Source: JACXVD01 sp047975785 (GTDB lineage: Bacteria; Pseudomonadota; Alphaproteobacteria; Sphingomonadales; Sphingomonadaceae). Taken from it: DNA of 17,536 nucleotides. Numbering within the stretch: position 1 is the stretch's first letter; the number at the start of each line of letters is the position of its first letter. The stretch is from contig JBKEEC010000352.1 of assembly GCA_047975785.1 (NCBI GenBank), positions 1-17,536 of the forward strand, in the 5' to 3' direction. A model generated the notes under the pieces. The model worked only from the letters and a program-made list of their open reading frames with translations. It did no database searches and was not told where the DNA came from. Below, one piece after another: positions 7,156 to 14,058 of this stretch. A program made the position numbers and the translations under genes.

Positions 7156-8445
7156 ATGGCAAATGTTACTGTAATCGGCGCCCAGTGGGGTGATGAAGGC
7201 AAAGGCAAGATAGTTGACTGGCTGGCCAGCCGCGCAGATGCCGTCGTGCGTTTTCAGGGCGGGCATAATGCTGGTCATACTCTGGTGGTGGATGGCACAA
7301 CCTACAAGCTTAGCCTGCTTCCCAGCGGAATCGTTTCGGGCACGCTTTCGGTCATTGGCAATGGGGTTGTGCTTGATCCGTGGGCATTGAAATCCGAAGT
7401 GGAAAAGCTTGAATCCCAGGGTGTTGCCATTGGGGAAGACAATTTTGCCATTGCCGATAATTGCCCACTGATCCTTCCACTTCATCGTGATCTGGATGGA
7501 CTGCGGGAGGCGGCGGCCGGTTCGGGCAAAATCGGGACCACCGGACGCGGAATTGGCCCTGCCTATGAAGACAAGGTTGGTCGCCGGGCAATACGTGTGT
7601 GCGACCTTGCCTATCTTGATCAGCTTGAGCCGCAACTTGACCGTTTGTGCGCACATCATGATGCCTTGCGCGCCGGATTTGATCAGCCGCCGGTTGACCG
7701 TGATTCCTTGCTGGCCGAACTTCATGAAATTGCGCCCTTTGTCTTGCGGTTTGCCCAGCCGGTCTGGAAGCGTCTGAAAGATGTGCGCAAGGCCGGCGCG
7801 CGCATTCTGTTCGAAGGCGCGCAGGGGGTTCTGCTGGATGTGGATCATGGAACCTACCCCTTTGTTACCAGCTCAAACACGGTGAGCGGAACTGCTGCCA
7901 GCGGCTCCGGTCTGGGGCCGGGAGCTGCCGGGTTTGTTCTTGGCATTGTGAAGGCTTATACCACGCGCGTCGGCTCAGGCCCGTTTCCAACCGAGTTGCA
8001 GGACAGTGTAGGGAAGCGTCTGGGCGAACGGGGGCATGAATTCGGGACAGTTACCGGACGTCAACGCCGCTGTGGCTGGTTTGATGCTGTTCTGGTGCGC
8101 CAGAGCTGCGCGATCAGTGGTGTGACGGGGATTGCGCTCACCAAGCTGGATGTGCTGGATGGGTTTGAAACCGTAAGGATTTGCACCGGATATCGATTGC
8201 GAGGGAAAATCTATGATTATTTTCCCAGCCATGCGCAAGATCAGGCTGAAGTCGAGCCGATTTATGAAGAAATGGATGGTTGGCAGGAAACCACAGCCGG
8301 GGCAAGGAGCTGGGCCGATCTGCCGGCGCAGGCGATTAAATATATTCAGCGTGTCCAGGAATTGATCGAGACTCCGGTTGCGCTTGTGTCAACAAGCCCT
8401 GAACGTGAAGATACCGTTCTGGTCCGCGACCCCTTTGAAGATTGA
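7156..8445 (+). CDS. purA: Adenylosuccinate synthase
   Basis: PurA joins IMP and aspartate using GTP to give adenylosuccinate, the first step from IMP to AMP, in the cytoplasm. At 429 residues it has the normal bacterial length. The nucleotide loop QWGDEGKGK (residues 10-18) contains the catalytic Asp13, and GGHNAGHT contains His41; both fall at the E. coli positions. The IMP-binding GTTGRGIGPAYEDK, the EGAQGVLLDVDHGTYPFVTSSNT block and GTVTGRQRRCGWFD follow. TKLDVLDG is the guanine-recognition segment. A purine-rich AGGGGGA lies about 11 bases before the ATG, a little far. It sits 129 bp after nhaA on the same strand, and no other purine gene is near. Nothing is odd about the protein. Confidence 0.98.
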   Translation: MANVTVIGAQWGDEGKGKIVDWLASRADAVVRFQGGHNAGHTLVVDGTTYKLSLLPSGIVSGTLSVIGNGVVLDPWALKSEVEKLESQGVAIGEDNFAIADNCPLILPLHRDLDGLREAAAGSGKIGTTGRGIGPAYEDKVGRRAIRVCDLAYLDQLEPQLDRLCAHHDALRAGFDQPPVDRDSLLAELHEIAPFVLRFAQPVWKRLKDVRKAGARILFEGAQGVLLDVDHGTYPFVTSSNTVSGTAASGSGLGPGAAGFVLGIVKAYTTRVGSGPFPTELQDSVGKRLGERGHEFGTVTGRQRRCGWFDAVLVRQSCAISGVTGIALTKLDVLDGFETVRICTGYRLRGKIYDYFPSHAQDQAEVEPIYEEMDGWQETTAGARSWADLPAQAIKYIQRVQELIETPVALVSTSPEREDTVLVRDPFED

Positions 8446-8564
8446 TCTCATTTGAGGATTGATGTCACGCGCCTGTGTCATGTTTCAGGTTCTGTGCATA
8501 CCGCTATGGCGGTGAAGACGGTAAAATACATAATAGGTAAAATGACTTATCCGTGAAGTAAAAG

Positions 8565-8578
8565 CATTAATATTAATG
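8565..8578. promoter_or_regulatory. Perfect 14-bp palindrome, candidate operator
   Basis: CATTAATATTAATG is its own reverse complement. It lies 41 bp upstream of the -35 box of the cassette promoter, in an AT-rich stretch, a suitable place for a dimeric winged-helix regulator. Either regulator of the cassette is a candidate to bind it. The palindrome is seen; its function is inferred. Confidence 0.45.
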
Positions 8579-8619
8579 AAACCATACTTTAAGCATCGGA
8601 TGTTTACTTAAATCGTGAA

Positions 8620-8647
8620 TTGAAAATCATGAAATATAGCATATACT
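8620..8647 (+). promoter_or_regulatory. Sigma70-like promoter for the regulator/YkuD cassette
   Basis: TTGAAA (8620-8625) and TATACT (8642-8647) are each one base from consensus and 16 bp apart. Transcription would begin near 8654, leaving a leader of about 18 bases with the GGAG site at 8661-8664 before ATG 8673. This is the best promoter match I found in the window. Confidence 0.6.
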
Positions 8648-8672
8648 GTCTTTGTCTCATGGAGATGGGGGT

Positions 8673-9710
8673 ATGACAATGACCAAGCATGGGTCTATTG
8701 TTGCTGCGGATCATGATTATCACGGAACTGCGTGCAGCATTGGTGTAATTGCGGCAGAAGTATCCTGTGCTCACCATATAGCAAATTATCTCAGGCTTCT
8801 CGGCACTGTGCCGGATAAAGTCCTGTCCTTTGCCCAGTTGGCGGAACAACCCGGCATCCTTGCAGGCCTTGACTTTGCTATCGTCAAGTTTTCAGAGGTG
8901 GAAACGGGAACGAAAGAGAGTGTTGAGGCTGAATCCTGTGTCGACAGATTGTTTACCTGCCTCTCGACCAATCCGGGTTTCAAGGCTGTTTTGCTGGTGC
9001 CGTTGTCGCTCGCAGATATGGCATGGTATCTGTTCAAGGGGACTGGAGTAACCATCCTTGTTGACCCGAAGGAAGGGGATGTATTTTTCGGTCTGGTGGA
9101 GTGGCTTCGGCGTAAACCGGGGCACAGGGATGCTGGTGCACATGCTCATTGCCTTGTTCCGGGAGAAACACTCCATGACATGGCTGACAAGGTTACCCGG
9201 CTTTCGGACAAGGTTGATGCAGTCCTTGAGCGGCTTGACCAGAAGCACACAGAGCCTGCACATTGCTGCGAACTGAGGCCGACATCTCCTCCGGGCAGTT
9301 ATTTATGCACGGCAACAGCGGAAACAGCGGAAGAAGAGATTCTGATACCTCTCGCGCCTGCTGGCCAGACAGTAAAGGCCCCGATTGAAGATGCCTCCCT
9401 TATCCGACGGGTGATCGTACGCAGAAAGGCCAGGGCACGCTATTTTGACCCTGATCTGTTTGCCGATCCCGCCTGGGATATGTTGCTTGATCTTGCTGCA
9501 GCACGGGCGGAGCGGCAACTGGTTTCTGTCAGCAGTCTGTGTATTGCCAGCGGGGTTCCCCATACAACGGCATTGCGCTGGATTGGGCGGCTGACGGAAG
9601 CAGGCATGTTGATCCGGATTGAAGATGAGGCAGACAAGCGCCGCGCCTTTATTGTGCTGAGTGATAAAGCAGTTGATGCTCTGGCGCGTTATCTGCAGGA
9701 TTATACCTGA
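8673..9710 (+). CDS. Regulator with degenerate receiver-like domain and MarR-like winged helix (paralogue A)
   Basis: A 345-residue protein without a recognised name. The start ATG 8673 has GGAG eight bases upstream; the open frame reaches back to a TTG at 8652. Residues about 21-147 have the length and strand/helix rhythm of a response-regulator receiver. The key positions are lost when set against paralogue B: no acidic pair at the first strand (VIAAEV), Lys72 where the phospho-Asp should be (AIVKFSE), and Asp131 where the invariant Lys should be (ILVDPKEG). Residues about 166-190 form a likely coiled coil. Residues 243-341 are a winged helix, with SSLCIASGVPHTTALRWIGRL as helix-turn-helix and DEADKRRAFIVLS as wing, as in MarR proteins. 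About two thirds of this part is identical to paralogue B. It is probably a dimeric, phosphorylation-independent DNA-binding protein, and ends six bases before the YkuD gene. Confidence 0.75.
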   Translation: MTMTKHGSIVAADHDYHGTACSIGVIAAEVSCAHHIANYLRLLGTVPDKVLSFAQLAEQPGILAGLDFAIVKFSEVETGTKESVEAESCVDRLFTCLSTNPGFKAVLLVPLSLADMAWYLFKGTGVTILVDPKEGDVFFGLVEWLRRKPGHRDAGAHAHCLVPGETLHDMADKVTRLSDKVDAVLERLDQKHTEPAHCCELRPTSPPGSYLCTATAETAEEEILIPLAPAGQTVKAPIEDASLIRRVIVRRKARARYFDPDLFADPAWDMLLDLAAARAERQLVSVSSLCIASGVPHTTALRWIGRLTEAGMLIRIEDEADKRRAFIVLSDKAVDALARYLQDYT

Positions 9711-9716
9711 TAACAG

Positions 9717-10250
9717 ATGAGAATATTGTTTCCTGTGGTGGTTCTGGCCATGTCCGGAGGGTGTTCTGCGCCTCCGGCTGCGATTGAGCAGTATCGGGCT
9801 TTACCAGAACGCACAGACTTCCCGGTGAGCGGGTTGGCTGATTATGTGCGGGTTGACAAGTCAGACCGGACACTGACCCTGTTCCGGCAGGGCTGGCCGA
9901 TGAAAACCTATTACGGATTGCAATTCGGAGATACGCCCACAGGACACAAACGGTTTGAAGGAGATGAGCGCACGCCGGAAGGCCGTTATTATATCGACAC
10001 ACGTAATCCGGACAGCGCCTACCATCTCAGCCTGCGTATCTCCTACCCTGATCAGAATGATCGTGCCTATGCGATGGCATATGGACAATCTCCGGGTGGG
10101 AATATCTTTATTCACGGGCAACCGAACGGCCTTGCCGCAGGGCGCATGGAAGGGGACTGGACAGATGGATGCATTGCTGTTTCGAACGAAGAGATCGAAG
10201 AGCTTTGGCTCACTATCCCAGATGGAACTATTATTGACATAAGCCCTTGA
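9717..10250 (+). CDS. YkuD-domain protein (L,D-transpeptidase or YafK-like peptidoglycan-lipoprotein hydrolase)
   Basis: A 177-residue protein that would act on peptidoglycan in the periplasm. Residues 1-15 are a short hydrophobic export signal ending SGGC, so Cys16 could be lipidated, although the lipobox is imperfect. The YkuD domain covers about 42-176. The catalytic His133 is in IFIHGQPNG and the nucleophile Cys152 in DWTDGCIAVSNEEI. Classical L,D-transpeptidases have S/T-H-G-C and often R after the Cys; the TDGC(I/F)A(V/M) form here recalls E. coli YafK/DpaA, which cuts peptidoglycan-lipoprotein links. A hydrolase role is therefore a real alternative. The ATG is six bases after the stop of regulator A and has no strong ribosome site of its own, suggesting translational coupling. 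Regulator B follows 52 bp later, so all three are likely one transcript. Confidence 0.85.
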   Translation: MRILFPVVVLAMSGGCSAPPAAIEQYRALPERTDFPVSGLADYVRVDKSDRTLTLFRQGWPMKTYYGLQFGDTPTGHKRFEGDERTPEGRYYIDTRNPDSAYHLSLRISYPDQNDRAYAMAYGQSPGGNIFIHGQPNGLAAGRMEGDWTDGCIAVSNEEIEELWLTIPDGTIIDISP

Positions 10251-10302
10251 TTTGATCTCATTATGTTCTAATCATGTTCTCGTTCTGGCGGGAGATGATT
10301 CG

Positions 10303-11355
10303 ATGATGCAGGCTAATTTTGCGTATGGGCAGGATACTGGAACTATCAGTTTTCCTCTGCGCGTTTCTGTCTTTACCGATGATGAGCCGGAACGACAGTG
10401 TCTGTTGGAGGATATCCTGTCCCTTGGTTTGCAACCGGGTATCTGCGGCTCACTTGATCAATTGCATGATGATAATTGCAAGCCCCCCTCTGGAGATCTG
10501 GTATTGGTAGATTTCCCTGGGTGCAGCGGGAGGAAAATGGCTGCCTTGTCTCATCTGGATATGTGCGTTGCGCAATCGGGCGGGCAGCTTGTCATATATA
10601 CATCCATGGATGCACTGGATGCTGTTTTTGCATGTGTCGATCAGTCTTCATCCCAGATTCTTGTCAAGCCGGAAAGGGCGGACCGCCTGATTGCGATTGG
10701 CTGTGCAATTGCCAATCTGGGGGATTCCCGGCTCAGGGAATTGAGCGATGATGAACGTCTGATGCTGCTTCGCCTTACCGAGCAGGTATCTCGCATGGCA
10801 CGACAGGTTGAGCGGATGTCCACCGGATTAGGCGGTCCACCTGATGCTGGCCTACTGGAGGCGAACAGCATTGGCGCTGGCAGCAATGTGTCTGATAGTC
10901 ATGATGGTGTCTATCGCTTCAGACATCCATCGCAGATGAATCCTGCCGATGAACAGCAGGTCAGTCTACGGGACAGCCTTCGTCGGGAGGTAAGCAATGC
11001 TCCTGCTTTTCCAAGTGTTGATCTGGTTCGCCGGATCATCCGCCTGCGGCAATTGCGAGGGCGCTTTTTTGATAGCCAGCAATTTGCAGATCCGGCATGG
11101 GATATTCTGCTTGACCTTACGGCTGCCCGTGCTGAACGCAAGCGTGTTTCCGTGACATCGCTGTGCATTGCCAGTGGTGTTCCCCCTACGACAGCCTTGC
11201 GCTGGATTGTGCAAATGACCGATGCCGACATTCTTGAACGGGCAGAAGATCCGGCAGACAAAAGGCGCGCCTTCATTCGTCTGTCAGACAAATCGGCAGA
11301 CAGTATGGCGCATTATTTTGCCGAGGTGAAACAGGCGGCTATGCTACCCGTGTAG
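10303..11355 (+). CDS. Response-regulator-like protein: receiver domain plus MarR-like winged helix (paralogue B)
   Basis: A 350-residue paralogue of the 8673 gene. ATG 10303 is preceded by GGAGATG at the same distance as in paralogue A. The longest frame begins at a TTG at 10252, just after the YkuD stop, and lacks a ribosome site. Residues about 18-140 read as a receiver with its phosphorylation site in place: acidic pair D26-D27 (VFTDDEPE), putative phospho-Asp D70 (LVLVDF), Thr100/Ser101 (VIYTSM) and Lys122 (ILVKPERADRL). A coiled-coil segment lies at about 147-172, then a low-complexity linker. The winged helix covers 241-339 (TSLCIASGVPPTTALRWI, then DPADKRRAFIRLS). Receivers are normally joined to OmpR, NarL or NtrC-type outputs; a MarR-like output is uncommon. 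No histidine kinase is encoded nearby, so any phosphodonor would be an orphan kinase. Target genes are unknown; autoregulation is plausible. Confidence 0.78.
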   Translation: MMQANFAYGQDTGTISFPLRVSVFTDDEPERQCLLEDILSLGLQPGICGSLDQLHDDNCKPPSGDLVLVDFPGCSGRKMAALSHLDMCVAQSGGQLVIYTSMDALDAVFACVDQSSSQILVKPERADRLIAIGCAIANLGDSRLRELSDDERLMLLRLTEQVSRMARQVERMSTGLGGPPDAGLLEANSIGAGSNVSDSHDGVYRFRHPSQMNPADEQQVSLRDSLRREVSNAPAFPSVDLVRRIIRLRQLRGRFFDSQQFADPAWDILLDLTAARAERKRVSVTSLCIASGVPPTTALRWIVQMTDADILERAEDPADKRRAFIRLSDKSADSMAHYFAEVKQAAMLPV

Positions 11356-11405
11356 CGAATACAGGCTCATTTTTTGCCCGGAAAAAAGCCAATCGTTATT
11401 TGAAT

Positions 11406-11439
11406 AATAAAGCTTTTCGCGAAAAAGTGGGTGCCGGTT
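11406..11439 (+). repeat. Dispersed intergenic repeat, core element copy 2
   Basis: It reads AATAAAGC, then TTTTCGCGAAAAAGTGGGTG, then CCGGTT. Bases 11407-11439 match the complement of 1293-1325 with four mismatches. It lies 50 bp after the stop of regulator B on the same strand, as copy 1 lies just after the receptor stop. Confidence 0.75.
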
Positions 11440-11491
11440 ATTGACCTATGGTCAGCTTCGCTTCCGTAAAAGAAAAGCGGAAACAAGGAAT

Positions 11492-11533
11492 TATAGCATC
11501 GCATATGATTCCATCTATTCTCGCGATGCTATA
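11492..11533. repeat. Terminal palindrome of composite repeat copy 2
   Basis: Arms TATAGCATCGC (11492-11502) and GCGATGCTATA (11523-11533) are perfectly complementary around a 20-base spacer. The arms share CTATAGCAT(T/C)GC with the 1181-1224 palindrome. The right arm ends three bases before the phoH stop codon, so the structure may shape the phoH transcript end. Confidence 0.7.
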
Positions 11534-11535
11534 GT

Positions 11536-12546
11536 CTATTCTGTTTTGCCTTCATAGGCTTCAACAATTCTTCCTACAATCGGGTGGCGGACGACATCGG
11601 CTGCGGTAAAACGGCTGGTCGCAATGCCTTCAACCCCTTCCAGCCGGGCGACGGCATCGGCCAGTCCGCTCATGGCGTCGCCACCCGGTATATCGACCTG
11701 ACGGGGATCGCCGCAAATCACCATGCGACTATTCTGGCCAAATCGGGTCAGAAACATTTTCATCTGTTCGCGTGTCGTGTTTTGAGCTTCGTCAAGAATG
11801 ACAAAGGCATCAGCCAGAGTGCGGCCTCGCATGAAGGCAATCGGAGCGATTTCAATAACGCCACTGCTTATGTGACGCTCTACCTGTTCAGGAGGCATAC
11901 AATCATATAGCGCATCGTATAGAGGCCGCAGGAACGGATCGACCTTTTCTTTCATATCACCGGGAAGAAACCCGATTTTTTCGCCTGCTTCTACTGCGGG
12001 CCGGCTGAGGATCAGGCGCTGGACACTGCCTGTAATCAATTGGCTGACCGCCTGAGCTACCGCAAGGTAGGTTTTCCCGGTGCCTGCCGGGCCAAGGGCA
12101 AAAATGATGTCCTGGCTGGCAAGGTTGTGCATATAGGGGATCTGGCCGGCAGATCGGGGAACAATTGTTTTCCGGCGGGTGCGGATCATTACCGGCGCAT
12201 GAGTGTCATCCCCGCGAACAATACCTTCCAGCGTCGGTTCGTTTGACATATGGATAAGCGATTCTATAGCGCCGGAGTCCAGTTCCTGCCCCATTGCCAG
12301 GCGGTCATACATGGCTTGAATCGTATCACGTGCCTGCGCGATTGTGTCAGGAGTGCCCTCAATATGCAGGCGATTTCCTCTTGCGGCAATAAACACGCCA
12401 AGCCTGTTTTCTACCTGAACCAGATTGGCGTCAAATTCACCAAAAAGAGGGACCAGCAGAGACTGGTCCTCGAACTGCATATCGAGTGATGCGCGCTCTT
12501 CAGAAGCCGAAGAAACAGTACCGGCGCTTGCAGATTTGCGGGCCAT
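11536..12546 (-). CDS. phoH: PhoH-like ATPase (PhoH/YbeZ family)
   Basis: A 336-residue cytoplasmic P-loop ATPase of the PhoH/YbeZ group, linked to RNA metabolism and ribosome maturation with YbeY. Walker A is GPAGTGKT at residues 152-159 and Walker B is VILDEAQN at 249-256. SRPAVEAGEKIGFLPGDMKE lies between them, and RFGQNSRMVICGDPRQVD follows. The N-terminal 30-110 (LFGEFDANLVQVENRLGV onward) is the KH-like part of YbeZ proteins. AAAGGAG lies only three bases before the ATG, a tight but usable spacing. miaB is upstream, separated by 115 bp. In most relatives I recall, ybeY, a CorC-like gene and lnt follow; here the gene ends at a repeat and a converging foreign cassette. Confidence 0.96.
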   Translation of the reverse strand: MARKSASAGTVSSASEERASLDMQFEDQSLLVPLFGEFDANLVQVENRLGVFIAARGNRLHIEGTPDTIAQARDTIQAMYDRLAMGQELDSGAIESLIHMSNEPTLEGIVRGDDTHAPVMIRTRRKTIVPRSAGQIPYMHNLASQDIIFALGPAGTGKTYLAVAQAVSQLITGSVQRLILSRPAVEAGEKIGFLPGDMKEKVDPFLRPLYDALYDCMPPEQVERHISSGVIEIAPIAFMRGRTLADAFVILDEAQNTTREQMKMFLTRFGQNSRMVICGDPRQVDIPGGDAMSGLADAVARLEGVEGIATSRFTAADVVRHPIVGRIVEAYEGKTE

Positions 12547-12661
12547 ACGCTCCTTTCAAATATCCTGAGTCGCAAGTGTAATACGCTATTGCGCTCTGGC
12601 AAGGATGGTCGGGTGAGTTTTGCCGCCAAAATTGTTTTTTGGTCAGGCTTCTCCAGATGGT

Positions 12662-13999
12662 TCAGGCGGGAACCATCCGGCGGAGCACTTGCGCAGATAA
12701 AGAGTTTGGGCCTGCACTGACGAGTTCCACCTCAACCAGATCACCGATTTGGGCTTCACCTGTAAAATGGACAGATTGAAGCCAGGGTGATTTGCCCAGC
12801 CATTGGCCGGAATGTTTGCCTTTCCTTTCAACCAGTATCTGACATTTTTTGCCGATACTCGCCTGGTTAAAAGCCATCTGGCCAGCATTGATTGCTGACT
12901 GGAGGCGTTGCAAACGTGCATCCATTATCTCAGCGGGAATCTGGTTGGCCATTGTTGCCGCAGGCGTGCCGGGACGTGGTGAATATTTGAAACTGAATGC
13001 GGATGCGTATCCGACCGCTTTTACCAGCGAGAGCGTTGCATCAAAATCCTCATCACTTTCGTCAGGGAACCCGACAATGAAATCTCCCGAAAGAGCTATA
13101 TCCGGGCGGACCGCACGAAAACGATCCAGCAGGTCCAGATAGCTTTCAGCGGTGTGATTACGATTCATTGCCTTGAGGATACGATCTGATCCGCTTTGAA
13201 CAGGCAGGTGCAGATAGGGCATCAGCTTTTCGACTTCGCCATGGGCATCTATCAGTGCTTCGTCCATGTCATTTGGATGGCTGGTTGTGTAGCGGATGCG
13301 TGCCAGGTCGGGCAGGGCGGCCAGAGCATGGATCAGACCTGCCAGGCCAACAGGATTCCCTTTATCATCTTCACCCGACCAGGCATTGACGTTCTGGCCC
13401 AGTAAGGTGATTTCTTTCGCTCCGGCATCTGCCAGGCGGCGGGCTTCATCCATCAGATCCTGAAACGGGCGCGATATTTCTGCTCCGCGTGTATAGGGAA
13501 CGACGCAATATGTGCAAAATTTGTCGCATCCTTCCTGCACGGTCAGAAAAGCTGAAGGTGTAGCGCGCTTGCGGGTTGGCAAGGCGGCAAATTTGGCAAT
13601 GGGAGGCATATCGGTATCGGTCGAGCGTTCACCTTTTGCTGCCTTATCGATCATGTCAGGCAGGCGATGATAAGCTTGAGGTCCGACTACCATGGATACG
13701 GATGGCGCCCGTGACATGATTTCATCACCCTCTGCCTGTGCCACACAACCGGCAACGGCAATGAGAGGTTTGCTCCCGTCAGATTTCTTCAAACGACCAA
13801 TATCGGAATAGACTTTTTCGGCAGCCTTCTCACGAATATGGCAGGTGTTCAAAACCACCAGATCGGCATCTTCGTCATCCGCAGCGGGGGATATGCCTTT
13901 TTCCAAGAGCAGTTCTGCCATGCGTTCGCCATCATAGACATTCATCTGGCAGCCAAAGCTCTTGACCCTGTAGGTTTTGGGAGTGTTGTTATCTGACAT
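12662..13999 (-). CDS. miaB: tRNA-2-methylthio-N6-dimethylallyladenosine synthase
   Basis: MiaB adds the methylthio group to i6A37 of tRNAs reading U-starting codons, giving ms2i6A. It is a radical-SAM enzyme with two 4Fe-4S clusters. The protein is 445 residues, normal for the family. The N-terminal cluster ligands are C17 (SFGCQMN), C53 (NTCHIR) and C85 (AGCVAQ). The radical-SAM ligands are C158, C162 and C165 in EGCDKFCTYCVVPYTRG. The LLGQNVNAW and VGFPDESDEDF motifs follow, with a C-terminal TRAM domain (about 375-440). It sits between plsC and phoH on the same strand. As an Fe-S enzyme it depends on cluster supply, for which the NifU-type gene at the window end is a plausible contributor. 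Confidence 0.98.
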   Translation of the reverse strand: MSDNNTPKTYRVKSFGCQMNVYDGERMAELLLEKGISPAADDEDADLVVLNTCHIREKAAEKVYSDIGRLKKSDGSKPLIAVAGCVAQAEGDEIMSRAPSVSMVVGPQAYHRLPDMIDKAAKGERSTDTDMPPIAKFAALPTRKRATPSAFLTVQEGCDKFCTYCVVPYTRGAEISRPFQDLMDEARRLADAGAKEITLLGQNVNAWSGEDDKGNPVGLAGLIHALAALPDLARIRYTTSHPNDMDEALIDAHGEVEKLMPYLHLPVQSGSDRILKAMNRNHTAESYLDLLDRFRAVRPDIALSGDFIVGFPDESDEDFDATLSLVKAVGYASAFSFKYSPRPGTPAATMANQIPAEIMDARLQRLQSAINAGQMAFNQASIGKKCQILVERKGKHSGQWLGKSPWLQSVHFTGEAQIGDLVEVELVSAGPNSLSAQVLRRMVPA

Positions 14000-14058
14000 A
14001 ATCGCGCGCCTATAGCGAAAAGTGGCAGGAATGCCAAAGGACGTATTTGTGCAATAGT

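Larger units (their letters stand above)
11356..11535. other. Convergent intergenic region, 180 bp, with repeat copy 2
   Basis: This lies between the 3' ends of regulator B and phoH. Almost all of it is the second copy of the composite repeat. A TTCCG/CGGAA stem (11462-11466 with 11478-11482) lies between the core and the terminal palindrome. No gene is seen. Confidence 0.55.

Noticed and set aside
7150..7848. 232-codon minus-strand open frame over purA
   Set aside because: It is fully antisense to purA, whose motifs are complete; there is no family resemblance and no ribosome site.
8446..8560. Small RNA or tRNA in the purA-cassette gap
   Set aside because: No cloverleaf, no strong stem with a T-run and no promoter facing into this part; only a short CCGCTATGGCGG stem is visible.
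14011..14030. TATAGCGAAAAGTGGCAGGA between plsC and miaB as another repeat copy
   Set aside because: Only about 15 bases resemble the core and no flanking palindrome or extended alignment exists; chance cannot be excluded.
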